58,695 bases of DNA, taken from positions 1-58,695 of the forward strand of contig CAAEIR010000048.1 of assembly GCA_900756035.1 (NCBI GenBank), in the 5' to 3' direction. Position numbers and translations under genes: made by a program. The notes under the pieces were generated by a model, which was not told the DNA's origin, did not search any database, and saw nothing but the letters and a program-made list of their open reading frames with translations. This stretch comes from an uncultured Anaerostipes sp. Its GTDB lineage: Bacteria > Bacillota > Clostridia > Lachnospirales > Lachnospiraceae. This document shows positions 17,012 to 24,959 of the stretch, piece after piece; the stretch's first letter is position 1; each line of letters begins with the position of its first letter.

Positions 17012-17536
17012 CTACGCAAACTGATGAATACCGATTCGTTTCACTGCGATCTCTATCGGCTGAATAACAGCCAAAACAACAATTCCTGCCACTGTTATCT
17101 GAATAACATTTCCTGGAACAGATGCTATCGGAGCAACAAAATTTCCATAAAGAATAATCTCCGCAATATAATAGCCCGCTACTTTAATTACAAGCGCTAT
17201 GATAATAGAAACTACTTTCCATTGGTACTGCATATGTTCCTCATTGATCAGTCCTACCACATAACCCATAATTCCTACAATAATAAATGTGAACGGCGCC
17301 CATAATGTCCAGCCGGACAGCAGATCAAAAAGTCCCATTCCAACGGCACCTGCAATCATTCCCGTCTTTCTTCCAAACAGCATTGCCATTAAGAATAGCG
17401 GCACATTTCCAAGATGAATCAATCCTCCGTTGGCAGCAATCGGCAGCCTTACATTGACAAAAGCAGTAAACACATATGTTAATGCCGCTGCCATCGCCGT
17501 AATAGTTATAAATTTTATTTTTTCTTCTGATCTCAT
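17012..17536 (-). CDS. ECF transporter S component (substrate-specific membrane protein)
   Basis: A 174-residue polytopic membrane protein with about five to six helices. The AMAAALTYVFTAF helix carries the Ala-rich AxxxA-type surface that S components use to dock on the EcfT subunit. It resembles the ECF-riboflavin-like/DUF1393 group, whose substrates include several vitamins. The EcfAAT module is not in the window and is presumably shared from elsewhere. The start at 17536 follows AGGGAGG; an upstream TTG frame has no ribosome binding site. It is first in a two-gene operon with the aminotransferase. Confidence 0.85.
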   Translation of the reverse strand: MRSEEKIKFITITAMAAALTYVFTAFVNVRLPIAANGGLIHLGNVPLFLMAMLFGRKTGMIAGAVGMGLFDLLSGWTLWAPFTFIIVGIMGYVVGLINEEHMQYQWKVVSIIIALVIKVAGYYIAEIILYGNFVAPIASVPGNVIQITVAGIVVLAVIQPIEIAVKRIGIHQFA

Positions 17537-17614
17537 AGAATCCTCCCTTTCTCCGATAAATCGGTTCAAATTTTCTTTTGTTTTATAATTTAATTCAAGT
17601 TTGGCATTTTTAAA

Positions 17615-17649
17615 ATATCCAGTTTTTATAAAATTAATGGTGCCAGTTT
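17615..17649 (-). promoter_or_regulatory. Direct repeat upstream of the ECF-aminotransferase operon (possible MocR-type operator)
   Basis: On the minus strand AAACTGGCACC (17649-17639) and AAACTGGATAT (17625-17615) are direct repeats 24 bp apart. Paired direct repeats around a CTGG-like core are known for MocR-family PLP-binding regulators. No MocR gene is in the window, so this is inference. Confidence 0.3.
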
Positions 17650-17711
17650 AAATTTCATTTTCATTAAAACAAAATATTTTGGGAAGAATCATCTTAACGA
17701 TCATACAAATA

Positions 17712-17750
17712 GAAACAAGGAGCACAGACTTATGCTGTACTCCTTGTTTC
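17712..17750 (-). terminator. Terminator after the LysR-type regulator gene
   Basis: Stem GAAACAAGGAG (17712-17722) with CTCCTTGTTTC (17740-17750), extended inside by CACAG/CTGT. It begins at the stop codon of the LysR gene. Confidence 0.7.
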
Positions 17751-18634
17751 TACTGTTTTTGATTGTTTTTAAGCGATACTCTTTTGATGATGTCTTCTAA
17801 AAATATCTTCTGTGTGTAATCCAACGGTCTGTTTTTTCGATAAATCAGAGAGACCGGATAATGAAATTCATCCTCCAGCAAAATCATACGAATTCCATTA
17901 CACCTTGCCTCTTCATAAACTTTTTCAAACGTTATCGTAATCCCGACTCCTTCGCTTACGAAACTCATAATAGTGTTCGCTTGTGGAAATTCATACGCTA
18001 TATCAGGCAAAAAACCCGCTTTCTCGCAGCTCTCATAAAACATCTCATAACTTTTACTTCCTTTTACCGGAAAAATAAAGGGATCATTTGATAATTCTTT
18101 TAGTGCAATGCTTTTTCTCCCTGACAATGGATGGTTCTCACACAAAACCGCACATAACCTGTCATCATACAGGGGAATACAGCGATATTTTGAATCTGTT
18201 CTGTCCATAGCTTCCCTTAAAATCATGAAATCATAGGATTCTGCTGATTCCAGAATCTCTTGTGCCCGCTTCTCTTCCAGTATCAACTGTATTTCCGGAT
18301 GACATTCATGAAATTCCGCCAGTGTCCGAGCAAGATGATAAGGTGCCAATACCGGCATACACCCAATCTTTATTTCTCTGTTCTTTTGAATTCCCTGTAA
18401 CATTTCCTCATATAGATCGGTCATTCGAGAGGCATATTTCCAAAACACCTCTCCCTCTCTGGTCAGCTCAAAATGTCTGGTATTTCTGCGAATTAATGTC
18501 GTTCCCAGCTCTTCCTCCAGCTTTCGAATCTGCTTCGATAATGCCCCCTGTGTTATATTGCAGACATAACCTGCCTCTGTGAAACTTCTCTGCTTACATA
18601 CTTCCATATAGTAATATAATTGCTGCATTTCCAT
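17750..18634 (-). CDS. LysR-family transcriptional regulator
   Basis: A 294-residue LysR regulator. The N-terminal winged helix (about residues 1-60) contains SFTEAGYVCNITQGALSKQIRKLEEELG; the rest is a substrate-binding-like effector domain. It is divergent from the YczE-like gene at 18770, and a T-N11-A type palindrome (18650-18666) lies between them, just in front of its own start. I infer that it controls the YczE-like gene and itself. The effector is unknown. Confidence 0.92.
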   Translation of the reverse strand: MEMQQLYYYMEVCKQRSFTEAGYVCNITQGALSKQIRKLEEELGTTLIRRNTRHFELTREGEVFWKYASRMTDLYEEMLQGIQKNREIKIGCMPVLAPYHLARTLAEFHECHPEIQLILEEKRAQEILESAESYDFMILREAMDRTDSKYRCIPLYDDRLCAVLCENHPLSGRKSIALKELSNDPFIFPVKGSKSYEMFYESCEKAGFLPDIAYEFPQANTIMSFVSEGVGITITFEKVYEEARCNGIRMILLEDEFHYPVSLIYRKNRPLDYTQKIFLEDIIKRVSLKNNQKQ

Positions 18635-18649
18635 TGTTATCGCCCTATT

Positions 18650-18666
18650 TATTCCTTTCTGGAATA
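18650..18666. promoter_or_regulatory. LysR-type operator (TATTCC-N5-GGAATA)
   Basis: Perfect palindrome with 6-bp arms and a 5-nt centre TTTCT, which fits the LysR T-N11-A rule. It lies 16 nt upstream of the LysR start and 20 nt upstream of the -35 of the divergent gene. Confidence 0.6.
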
Positions 18667-18685
18667 TATCATAACAAAAGTGGAA

Positions 18686-18715
18686 TTGACTGTAAAGTCT
18701 GGGGCTGTCTATAAT
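18686..18715 (+). promoter_or_regulatory. Promoter of the YczE-like gene
   Basis: TTGACT (18686-18691), 18-nt spacer, TATAAT (18710-18715). The LysR-type palindrome lies immediately upstream, a normal activator position. Confidence 0.65.
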
Positions 18716-18769
18716 GAAATCACAAAAAATCTTTAAACGATCACGATTTTAGAAAGGAGCGCAATTACC

Positions 18770-19426
18770 ATGAAAAAACATACATTCTTATATCACAGAA
18801 TTTCATTTTATTTTTTAGGACTGCTGATTATGTCTGTCGGCTCTAATTTATTTTTAAAAGCCGCTCTCGGTGTTGCGCCAAGCTGTACAATGGCTCTGAC
18901 TTTGTCTTATTTAGCGCCATCCCATAATTATGCACTTTTTAATTTTTTAATAAATACAACTTTTTTAGTTTGTGAAATTGCCGTTTTGCGTCAATTTGGA
19001 AAAACCCAGGTCACTCAACTGGCTCTCACTTTTATTTATTCCCTGTTTATCGAATTTACCTCCTGGGGATTATTCTTTATTGTACCTCATGGTATTTTAT
19101 CGAAAGTGCTTCTCTCCGTACTGGCATGCATCGTATTATCTGTCGGTGTGAGTTTTACAATCAGCTCCAGGTTTGCGGTTATGCCAATGGAAGGTTTGGT
19201 AAAAAGTATTGCTGATAAAAAACAGTGCAGCTTCGGCGTAGTACGAATCTGTCTGGAAGTCTTATTTACCGCCGGGTCTGCACTTGTTTCTTATTTCCTT
19301 CTTCCGGGATTATCTTCTGTAGGTATCGGAACCGTAATTGCTGCATTTTTAAGCGGAACAATTACCAATATATTTTCGTCCATCTTTCATAAACAGATCA
19401 ATGCTTATTTGGGATTCTCATCTTAA
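18770..19426 (+). CDS. YczE/YitT-like integral membrane protein (DUF6198 type)
   Basis: A 218-residue membrane protein with about five hydrophobic helices. The GLLIMSVGSNLFLKAALGVAPS motif, split over the first helix, is typical of YczE/YyaS-type proteins, whose biochemical role is unsettled. GGAG lies about 11 nt before the ATG. It has its own promoter and is divergent from a LysR regulator that likely controls it. No partner gene follows; the next gene converges on it. Confidence 0.75.
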   Translation: MKKHTFLYHRISFYFLGLLIMSVGSNLFLKAALGVAPSCTMALTLSYLAPSHNYALFNFLINTTFLVCEIAVLRQFGKTQVTQLALTFIYSLFIEFTSWGLFFIVPHGILSKVLLSVLACIVLSVGVSFTISSRFAVMPMEGLVKSIADKKQCSFGVVRICLEVLFTAGSALVSYFLLPGLSSVGIGTVIAAFLSGTITNIFSSIFHKQINAYLGFSS

Positions 19427-19443
19427 ACAGAATTTTTCACTTT

Positions 19444-21111
19444 TTAAGAAAAATAGAATCCCTTAAAGTTATACTTATACACTCGATAAATAAATTTTTC
19501 TATTTTCATGTTATAGCTTGCGATTAATTTATGGTTCTTATCATATTCTCCAAAAGTTCCGGCTAATCCACTATCCATAACTGTGTTATTTCCGATGTTC
19601 TGCGCACTGCTGACATATCCGGAATAAGGCACCTTGAAGGAATCTACCAGCTCAAAGGTTCCTTCTTTCTCGTCTACAAGATACTGATAGTAATAGGACG
19701 CATCACCCTTAGCTGCACCGCTGTTGGTTAATCCAATCGCTGACCAGTCAAAGTCTGATCGGGATTCGCTGATACCGATATTATTGTTGTACATATAGAG
19801 ATAATACTGTCCTTCTTTCAGACCGCTGTCTTTTACATAAGTAATAGAATGTTGTCCTCCCTGAATGGTAAAATCCCCTTTCTTTTCAAGCAAAAGTGAT
19901 TCATAGCCCGTACTATCCCAGAAAGTATCATCTCCGATCATATAATCAATCTCAGGATCGTCATAAAGTTTTTTGACTTTTATAATTGTGGATGTTTCTC
20001 TGGAACTTAACAGAATCTCATCATCTCCAAGCCATTGAATTGTGTTAATGTGTGCCCAGTCCAAGCCTTCCTCATCCTCTTTTCCAAGACTTGTCTTATA
20101 ATCGTCCAACAGGTTCTCTAAATCTAACACATTGGAAATCTGCCCTGTTCTTTTATTGATTCGAATCACCACATCTTCCACAGTTTTCTTCGTAGTATCT
20201 GTTGCCAGAGTTAAAATATTTCCTTCATCATCGAATACATAATCATGATGCAGATTATAAATTCCGGTATCATACACTTTCACCACACGACCCAGACGGT
20301 TTACTTTCGCTATTTTTGTCTGAGAAATACTGTAATACATCGCATTTTCATCAAACAGCAGACGATGGCTTCTGTACCCGATAATCGGCACTTCTCCTCT
20401 TAAAATTCCATGATTGTCATAGTAATACATAAAGTCCAGACCATCACTGTCATTTCCCATGACTACATACAATCCGTTAGAAAGTTTCTGCTTTGAAGTT
20501 CCATCAGTCACCTCAAGTTTTGTCTCCTCTGAACCTAACAAATCTCCCATCTTATACGTAAATGTTCTCTGAATCGTTGATCCGTCTTTGGTTTTCATTG
20601 TAATTGTAATTTTATTTTCTTTATTCGGCACCAACCCGATCAGCTGAAACTCATGGGTTTTCTGATATTTATTCTTCTGATACACACTCTGTGAAAAATC
20701 CTGAATACTGTCATCCGATACATGTACTTTATAAGAAACCGAAACCGCATCTTCTGTCTTAAAATAAATATAAAGAGACTGGGTGTTGGTTCCATACGGA
20801 TTATATTTTATCAACATATTATCCTGTGTGTAATCTTCACTCTTCTTCTGCTTTTCTAATGTTTCTTTTATCTTTTCCTGATTGCTTTCGTTGTAAACGG
20901 ACTTAATATCCTCTAATGTTTTCTTTTCATCCGAGCTGAGAATCGTTTTTCCCACATCCATATTCGTCTCTGACGACTGGTTTGTTGTCTTCTTTTTACT
21001 GTCGGCATATATTTTATAAGAAATGGCTCCACTGATTCCGACAACTCCTATGATCAATCCAAAAATCAAAATCTTAAGTTCCTTTTTTATTTTCAATTTG
21101 GGACTTCGCAT
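19444..21111 (-). CDS. Membrane-anchored aryl-sulfate sulfotransferase (ASST)
   Basis: A 555-residue protein with an N-terminal helix (residues 12-35) and an extracytoplasmic beta-propeller domain. Four residues that form the active site of E. coli ASST have clear counterparts: His in NLHHDYVFD, His in LDWAHINTIQW, Arg in LLSSRETSTI and the sulfo-accepting His in IQGGQHSITY. ASST moves sulfate from one phenolic sulfate to another phenol without PAPS. In gut anaerobes such enzymes act on phenolic compounds, including xenobiotic sulfates. A Ser/Lys-rich linker (about 36-110) separates anchor and propeller. It is a single gene with its own leader; the downstream gene converges. Confidence 0.85.
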   Translation of the reverse strand: MRSPKLKIKKELKILIFGLIIGVVGISGAISYKIYADSKKKTTNQSSETNMDVGKTILSSDEKKTLEDIKSVYNESNQEKIKETLEKQKKSEDYTQDNMLIKYNPYGTNTQSLYIYFKTEDAVSVSYKVHVSDDSIQDFSQSVYQKNKYQKTHEFQLIGLVPNKENKITITMKTKDGSTIQRTFTYKMGDLLGSEETKLEVTDGTSKQKLSNGLYVVMGNDSDGLDFMYYYDNHGILRGEVPIIGYRSHRLLFDENAMYYSISQTKIAKVNRLGRVVKVYDTGIYNLHHDYVFDDEGNILTLATDTTKKTVEDVVIRINKRTGQISNVLDLENLLDDYKTSLGKEDEEGLDWAHINTIQWLGDDEILLSSRETSTIIKVKKLYDDPEIDYMIGDDTFWDSTGYESLLLEKKGDFTIQGGQHSITYVKDSGLKEGQYYLYMYNNNIGISESRSDFDWSAIGLTNSGAAKGDASYYYQYLVDEKEGTFELVDSFKVPYSGYVSSAQNIGNNTVMDSGLAGTFGEYDKNHKLIASYNMKIEKFIYRVYKYNFKGFYFS

Positions 21112-21191
21112 TCTAATCTCCTTTCAAACATTTTTGTTTTCATCTTATAATTAGAATACCCCGGAAATGTGTCCGACTTTTGACAAAGATA

Positions 21192-21208
21192 TGTTACTTT
21201 TGTGTTAC
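21192..21208 (+). promoter_or_regulatory. Tandem 11-bp repeat TGTTAC-N5-TGTTAC (WalR- or PhoP-like box)
   Basis: TGTTAC (21192-21197), TTTTG, TGTTAC (21203-21208) fits the WalR consensus TGTWAH-N5-TGTWAH exactly; on the other strand GTAACA-N5-GTAACA is also close to Pho boxes. It sits between the ASST gene and the small RNA, so its target is uncertain. Confidence 0.45.
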
Positions 21209-21317
21209 AATTATGAAAAAACTGTGTTCTCATTCATTCTTACGAAATGTTTCTAAGAATTACTTAAGGGTTGTTTATAGATCCTTTAGAAATGTTTAGA
21301 TTTTGTACATTGCTTCT

Positions 21318-21415
21318 ATAAGGATTCACGGGTATACTTAAGACATAGTTTTTCATATATATTTTTTAATCCTCTCTTTTCAGTAAAAAACCGCCTGATA
21401 CAGGCGGTTTTTTTG
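21318..21415 (+). ncRNA. Putative small RNA, copy 1
   Basis: Most of the 309-nt gap between ASST and nth holds no gene on either strand. It contains a promoter-like region with TTTAGA and TACATT (21285-21311), then about 98 nt ending in a strong terminator: stem CCGCCTG/CAGGCGG flanked by A and T runs (21385-21414). Just before the terminator is a 38-nt block (21345-21382) made of ATAGTTTTTCATATATA, a T run and AATCCTCTCTTTTCA. The same block, again followed by a terminator hairpin of different sequence, recurs at 30328-30364. The block contains CCTCTC, complementary to ribosome binding sites of the GAGAGG type. The 5' end is estimated. The hairpin probably also terminates nth. Confidence 0.55.
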
Positions 21416-21420
21416 TTAGA

Positions 21421-22053
21421 TCATATTATTTTGTCACAGATATCTTCCAGACAGCACCTCTCACAGTGAGGTTTTGTTCTTGCAGTACAGACATCTCTTC
21501 CATGATAGACCAGACGATGACAAAAATCACTTCCCTCTTCGGGAGGTATGATTTCCCATAATTCCATCTCTACTTTTTTCGGATCTTTGATTCCATCGAC
21601 TAACCCGATTCTGTTAACCAGTCGAATGCAGTGTGTATCAGTTACAATCGCCGGTTCTCCAAAAACATCGCCCATAATCAGATTTGCACTTTTTCGTCCA
21701 ACGCCGGGAAGCTTTAGGAGCGATTTAAAGTCTGTTGGAATCTTTCCATCGTACTCATCTCTGAGTACCTTCATACATTTGCTGATATCTCTTGCTTTAC
21801 TTTTCCCAAGTCCACAGGGGCGAATAATCTCTTCGATATCTGTCACATCAGCCGCTGCCAACGATTCTATGTCCGGATATTTCGCATACAGATCCTTTAC
21901 TATAATATTGACTCTCTCATCCGTACACTGAGCTGCCAGCCGTACGCTGACCAATAATTTCCACGCTTCATTATAATCTAATGTACATCCTGCATCCGGA
22001 TATTCGTTCTTCAGACGTTCTATCACTTCCAACGCCAGTTCTTTTTTCTTCAT
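21421..22053 (-). CDS. nth: Endonuclease III (DNA glycosylase/AP lyase)
   Basis: A 210-residue base-excision repair enzyme that removes oxidised pyrimidines. The helix-hairpin-helix LPGVGRKSANL carries the catalytic Lys and VTDTHCIRL the catalytic Asp. The C-terminal 4Fe-4S cluster ligands are in CTARTKPHCERCCLEDIC, giving Cys spacing 7-2-5, one residue longer in the first loop than the E. coli enzyme (6-2-5). It ends 6 nt from the small RNA terminator. Upstream is the P1 peptidase with a 42-nt gap, so the two may be co-transcribed. Confidence 0.94.
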   Translation of the reverse strand: MKKKELALEVIERLKNEYPDAGCTLDYNEAWKLLVSVRLAAQCTDERVNIIVKDLYAKYPDIESLAAADVTDIEEIIRPCGLGKSKARDISKCMKVLRDEYDGKIPTDFKSLLKLPGVGRKSANLIMGDVFGEPAIVTDTHCIRLVNRIGLVDGIKDPKKVEMELWEIIPPEEGSDFCHRLVYHGRDVCTARTKPHCERCCLEDICDKII

Positions 22054-22095
22054 TCTTTTTGTTCCTTTCTATCTTCTTTTGTACCCCAGATTATT

Positions 22096-23055
22096 TTACA
22101 GATCTTTCACAGAAGGGTATCCATATGCCGTCTCTGCACTTTCCACTGCCTTTAGAATTGCCTCTGACACCACCTGGGCGGCCAGTGCCCCCACAACATC
22201 CTGGTCTGCTTTTACTGTGCCCACAGACAATGCATAAATACTGTCTCCGTCTGCGGAAGTATTGACCGGATAAATAGATCTTGCGTAGCCGTTATGTGCC
22301 ATCTGAGCCAGTTTGTTTAACTCCGGTTTCTGGAATTTTGCATTCGTAATCACCACTCCTATGGTTGTGTTTCCCACAAATTTATTTTTTACAACCTCAT
22401 AGCTTTTAAAAACTTCTTCTTGTGTTGACCGGAACGCCCTGCGGTCTTCTGCCAATAATCCCGCTTTCTTTTCTCCTGTTTTCCAGTCAAAAATATCTCC
22501 CAGTGCGTTGACGGCTACCACTGCTGCGACTTTTAGATCTCCGATCTGAACCCCATAACTTCCGATTCCGGATTTCATACAGTAATCCATCCCATATAAT
22601 TTTCCTACCGTCGCACCGGTTCCCGCACCATAGTTTCCATCCTGATACTCAAATTTCTCACTGGCAAGACATGCGGCGTATCCCATATCCCGATCCGGCC
22701 GCACATAAACATCTCCAACTGTTAAATCAAATAAGCAAGACTGACATACCAGAGGTACCGTTGTAACTCCTACATCTACACCGATTTTTCGTTCTTCCAG
22801 ATACTTCTGCACACCTCCTGCGGCATCCAGTCCGAAGGCACTTCCGCCGCTTAATAAAACGGCATGAATCACATTCGCAGCCGCCGTGGATTTCAACAGC
22901 TGGCTTTCTCTGGATGCAGGTCCGCCGCCAAATACAGCCAGTCCTGCCGGTGCCCCCTGCCCGCATAAAATCACAGTACATCCGGTTCCGGCCAAAGAAT
23001 TTTGTGCATTTCCGATTTTAATATTTTCTATTTCCTGAATACTGATTTGTTTCAT
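22096..23055 (-). CDS. P1-family peptidase (DmpA/L-aminopeptidase-D-esterase type)
   Basis: A 319-residue Ntn-type hydrolase that self-cleaves to give an N-terminal nucleophile. The glycine-rich SGGSAFGLDAAGGVQKYLEE and the GAGTGATVGKL stretch are family hallmarks; the probable cleavage site is before Thr in VGNTTIGVVITNA. DmpA itself uses Ser, and Thr is common in this branch. Substrates are short peptides with D- or beta-amino acids in characterised members. The start at 23055 has GGAGG at 8 nt; the open frame upstream (to 23178) runs through a hairpin and is not family-like. Confidence 0.88.
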   Translation of the reverse strand: MKQISIQEIENIKIGNAQNSLAGTGCTVILCGQGAPAGLAVFGGGPASRESQLLKSTAAANVIHAVLLSGGSAFGLDAAGGVQKYLEERKIGVDVGVTTVPLVCQSCLFDLTVGDVYVRPDRDMGYAACLASEKFEYQDGNYGAGTGATVGKLYGMDYCMKSGIGSYGVQIGDLKVAAVVAVNALGDIFDWKTGEKKAGLLAEDRRAFRSTQEEVFKSYEVVKNKFVGNTTIGVVITNAKFQKPELNKLAQMAHNGYARSIYPVNTSADGDSIYALSVGTVKADQDVVGALAAQVVSEAILKAVESAETAYGYPSVKDL

Positions 23056-23196
23056 ATAAGCTGCCTCCATATAAACCTGTAGCTGTTTTTTCTTACACGA
23101 AATGCCAGCATCAAAAGGCTGTTTCCCTTCGATTCTGGCATTTTTATTATACGATATTCTATTCTGTTTGTACACCAAATGCAGCTTGTGCTGCTC

Positions 23197-23538
23197 CTAT
23201 CCACGTCCTAAAATAGCATCCATATCCTGTTCCGGTGCTGTTGTTGGGCGCAGATCATTAACATCGCACTCAAAAACCTCCGACAATGCCACAGCAACTT
23301 TAATGGCACTGTAAGCATCATTACACTGTCCCATATCCAGAATTCTCGGAATACCATCAATTTCTCCCAAATCAATGTCATTAAAGCGGTATTTTCCACA
23401 AGCCAGCGTCAAAACAAGAGAGTCCATTGGAGTCTGCTTTACAAATTCTGTATAGTAGTTTCTTCCCGGATGGGCTCCATCGCATCCTCCCACCAGAAAA
23501 ATATGTTTAATTTTTCCTTTTCAAAACATATCTGTCAT
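23197..23538 (-). pseudogene. hcp: Hybrid cluster protein (hydroxylamine reductase) remnant, C-terminal part only
   Basis: The last roughly 100 residues of Hcp are present: HIFLVGGCDGAHPGRNYYTE, LTLACGKYRFN and DMGQCNDAYSAI include hybrid-cluster Cys ligands. Full-length Hcp is about 540 residues; everything upstream is missing. A start-like ATG at 23538, behind GGAGAG, is followed after five codons by an in-frame TGA (23523-23521), and the frame then continues directly into the Hcp sequence from a GTG at 23493. A short protein from 23493 is possible but would lack most of the fold. I read it as a decayed gene. Confidence 0.75.
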
Positions 23539-23551
23539 TTCTTTCTCTCCT

Positions 23552-23591
23552 TTTTTTGAATAAACTTATTATCTGTGATTTATTCAAAAAA
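23552..23591. repeat. Perfect 13-bp palindrome abutting the hcp remnant's ribosome binding site
   Basis: TTTTTTGAATAAA (23552-23564) and TTTATTCAAAAAA (23579-23591) are exact reverse complements separated by 14 nt. On the minus strand the second arm runs straight into AAAGGAGAG in front of the ATG at 23538. It may be an operator or a leader hairpin left from the ancestral gene. Confidence 0.55.
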
Positions 23592-23685
23592 TATCAGGAG
23601 AGTTTTAAAAAAATAAGATATCCGCCATGAGTTGTTTATAAGTTACGGATTTTTCTTTGCCTTCTGCCTATAATTTTCTTCTCCT

Positions 23686-24945
23686 TTACTGCTCTAACGA
23701 ATCCGGAGACAACAAAAAATCAAACACATTCATCATCAGAATTCCTTCATCGGTATAAAAAGGTTTTGGAGTATTGGATGTAATAACAATCTTCTTAAAT
23801 GAATCATTAATTTTCAAGAAAGGTCTAATTTCTTGTTTCATCTTTTCTTCATTTTCCAATGAGTATGCAGACTGAATATAGTATTTCTTAAATCCTTTGT
23901 TACAAATAAAATCAACTTCAATTTGTTTCTTTGCCGTTTTACCATCCTTACCCTTTTCAATAATCGTCAGATTTCCAACATCAACAGAATAACCTCTAAT
24001 ACGGAGTTCATTATAAATGACGTTTTCCATAGAATGAGTCAACTCTATTTGTCGAAAATTAATTTTAGAATTTCTAAGACCTAAATCCATAAAATAATAT
24101 TTCATTGGAGTTCCAATATATTTTTTCCCTTTGATGTCATATCTGTTTGCTTCTTCAATTAAAAATGAATCCTCCAAGTACTCTATATATTTTGTAATAG
24201 TGGTCGAAGTAATCTTAGAATTATTAACACTCTTAAATGTTTTTTGTAACTTATTCGGGTTTGTTAATGCTCCTATTGCAGAAGAAAGAATATTTAACAG
24301 AGCATCCATCTCTCCTACATTTCGAACATTATATCGTTTTACTATATCGCTCAAATAAGTTTCCTTAAATAGGTTTTCAAGAAGCGCCACCTTCTGCTCT
24401 TCAGTATCTGCCAAAACAACTAACGGAATTCCACCATAAGTAATATATTCGTTCCACCCATCATATTTATTGCCGTCATATACTGACATAAATTCCGAAA
24501 AACTTAGAGGGTACATATGCACCTCATCTCCCCTTCCCCCAAACTCTGTCACTATATCTTTCGATAAAAATTTAGCATTACTTCCCGTCACATATACGTC
24601 GCAGTTCTTTTTTGCTGTAAGACCGTTTAAAACACTAATAAATTCCCCAAGCATTTGTACTTCATCTAAGAGAATATAGTAAACCTGGTCATCCTTTATC
24701 TGTTCTTTCATCCATGGATAAAATACCTTCGGATCTCTGTATTCAATATTGTCATATAAATCAAAAGCCATCTCAATAATATGATCTTTCTCAACACCTG
24801 ATTCTAACAAATAATTCTTAAACAATGTATTTAAAAGATATGATTTACCACAACGCCTAATTCCTGTAATTACTTTTACAAGACCATTTTGCTTACGCTT
24901 TATAATTTCACTCAAATACGTTTGTCTTTTAATCTCAATATTCAT
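23686..24945 (-). CDS. AAA-family ATPase with DUF4143 domain
   Basis: A 419-residue protein of the large AAA_14/DUF4143 family. The N-terminal ATPase has Walker A TGIRRCGKS (about residues 27-35), Walker B YYILLDEVQML and sensor VTGSNAKF. The C-terminal DUF4143 part includes a restriction-endonuclease-like stretch (IEVDFICNKGFKKYYIQSA). Family members are abundant in gut anaerobes, often in variable regions, and have no established function. AAAGGTAG precedes the ATG. Its leader is marked by three copies of an AAAAGATATTT motif (see 24960-25185). There is no operon partner. Confidence 0.85.
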   Translation of the reverse strand: MNIEIKRQTYLSEIIKRKQNGLVKVITGIRRCGKSYLLNTLFKNYLLESGVEKDHIIEMAFDLYDNIEYRDPKVFYPWMKEQIKDDQVYYILLDEVQMLGEFISVLNGLTAKKNCDVYVTGSNAKFLSKDIVTEFGGRGDEVHMYPLSFSEFMSVYDGNKYDGWNEYITYGGIPLVVLADTEEQKVALLENLFKETYLSDIVKRYNVRNVGEMDALLNILSSAIGALTNPNKLQKTFKSVNNSKITSTTITKYIEYLEDSFLIEEANRYDIKGKKYIGTPMKYYFMDLGLRNSKINFRQIELTHSMENVIYNELRIRGYSVDVGNLTIIEKGKDGKTAKKQIEVDFICNKGFKKYYIQSAYSLENEEKMKQEIRPFLKINDSFKKIVITSNTPKPFYTDEGILMMNVFDFLLSPDSLEQ

Positions 24946-24959
24946 GCATTCTACCTTTC

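Noticed and set aside
22096..23178. Longer start for the P1 peptidase at 23178
   Set aside because: The extension runs through an intergenic hairpin (AAATGCCAG/CTGGCATTT, 23100-23143); the ATG at 23055 has GGAGG at normal spacing.
23521..23538. Selenocysteine TGA in the hcp remnant
   Set aside because: The TGA is in a five-codon leader joined to a fragment lacking four fifths of the protein; no SECIS-like element or family precedent supports recoding.
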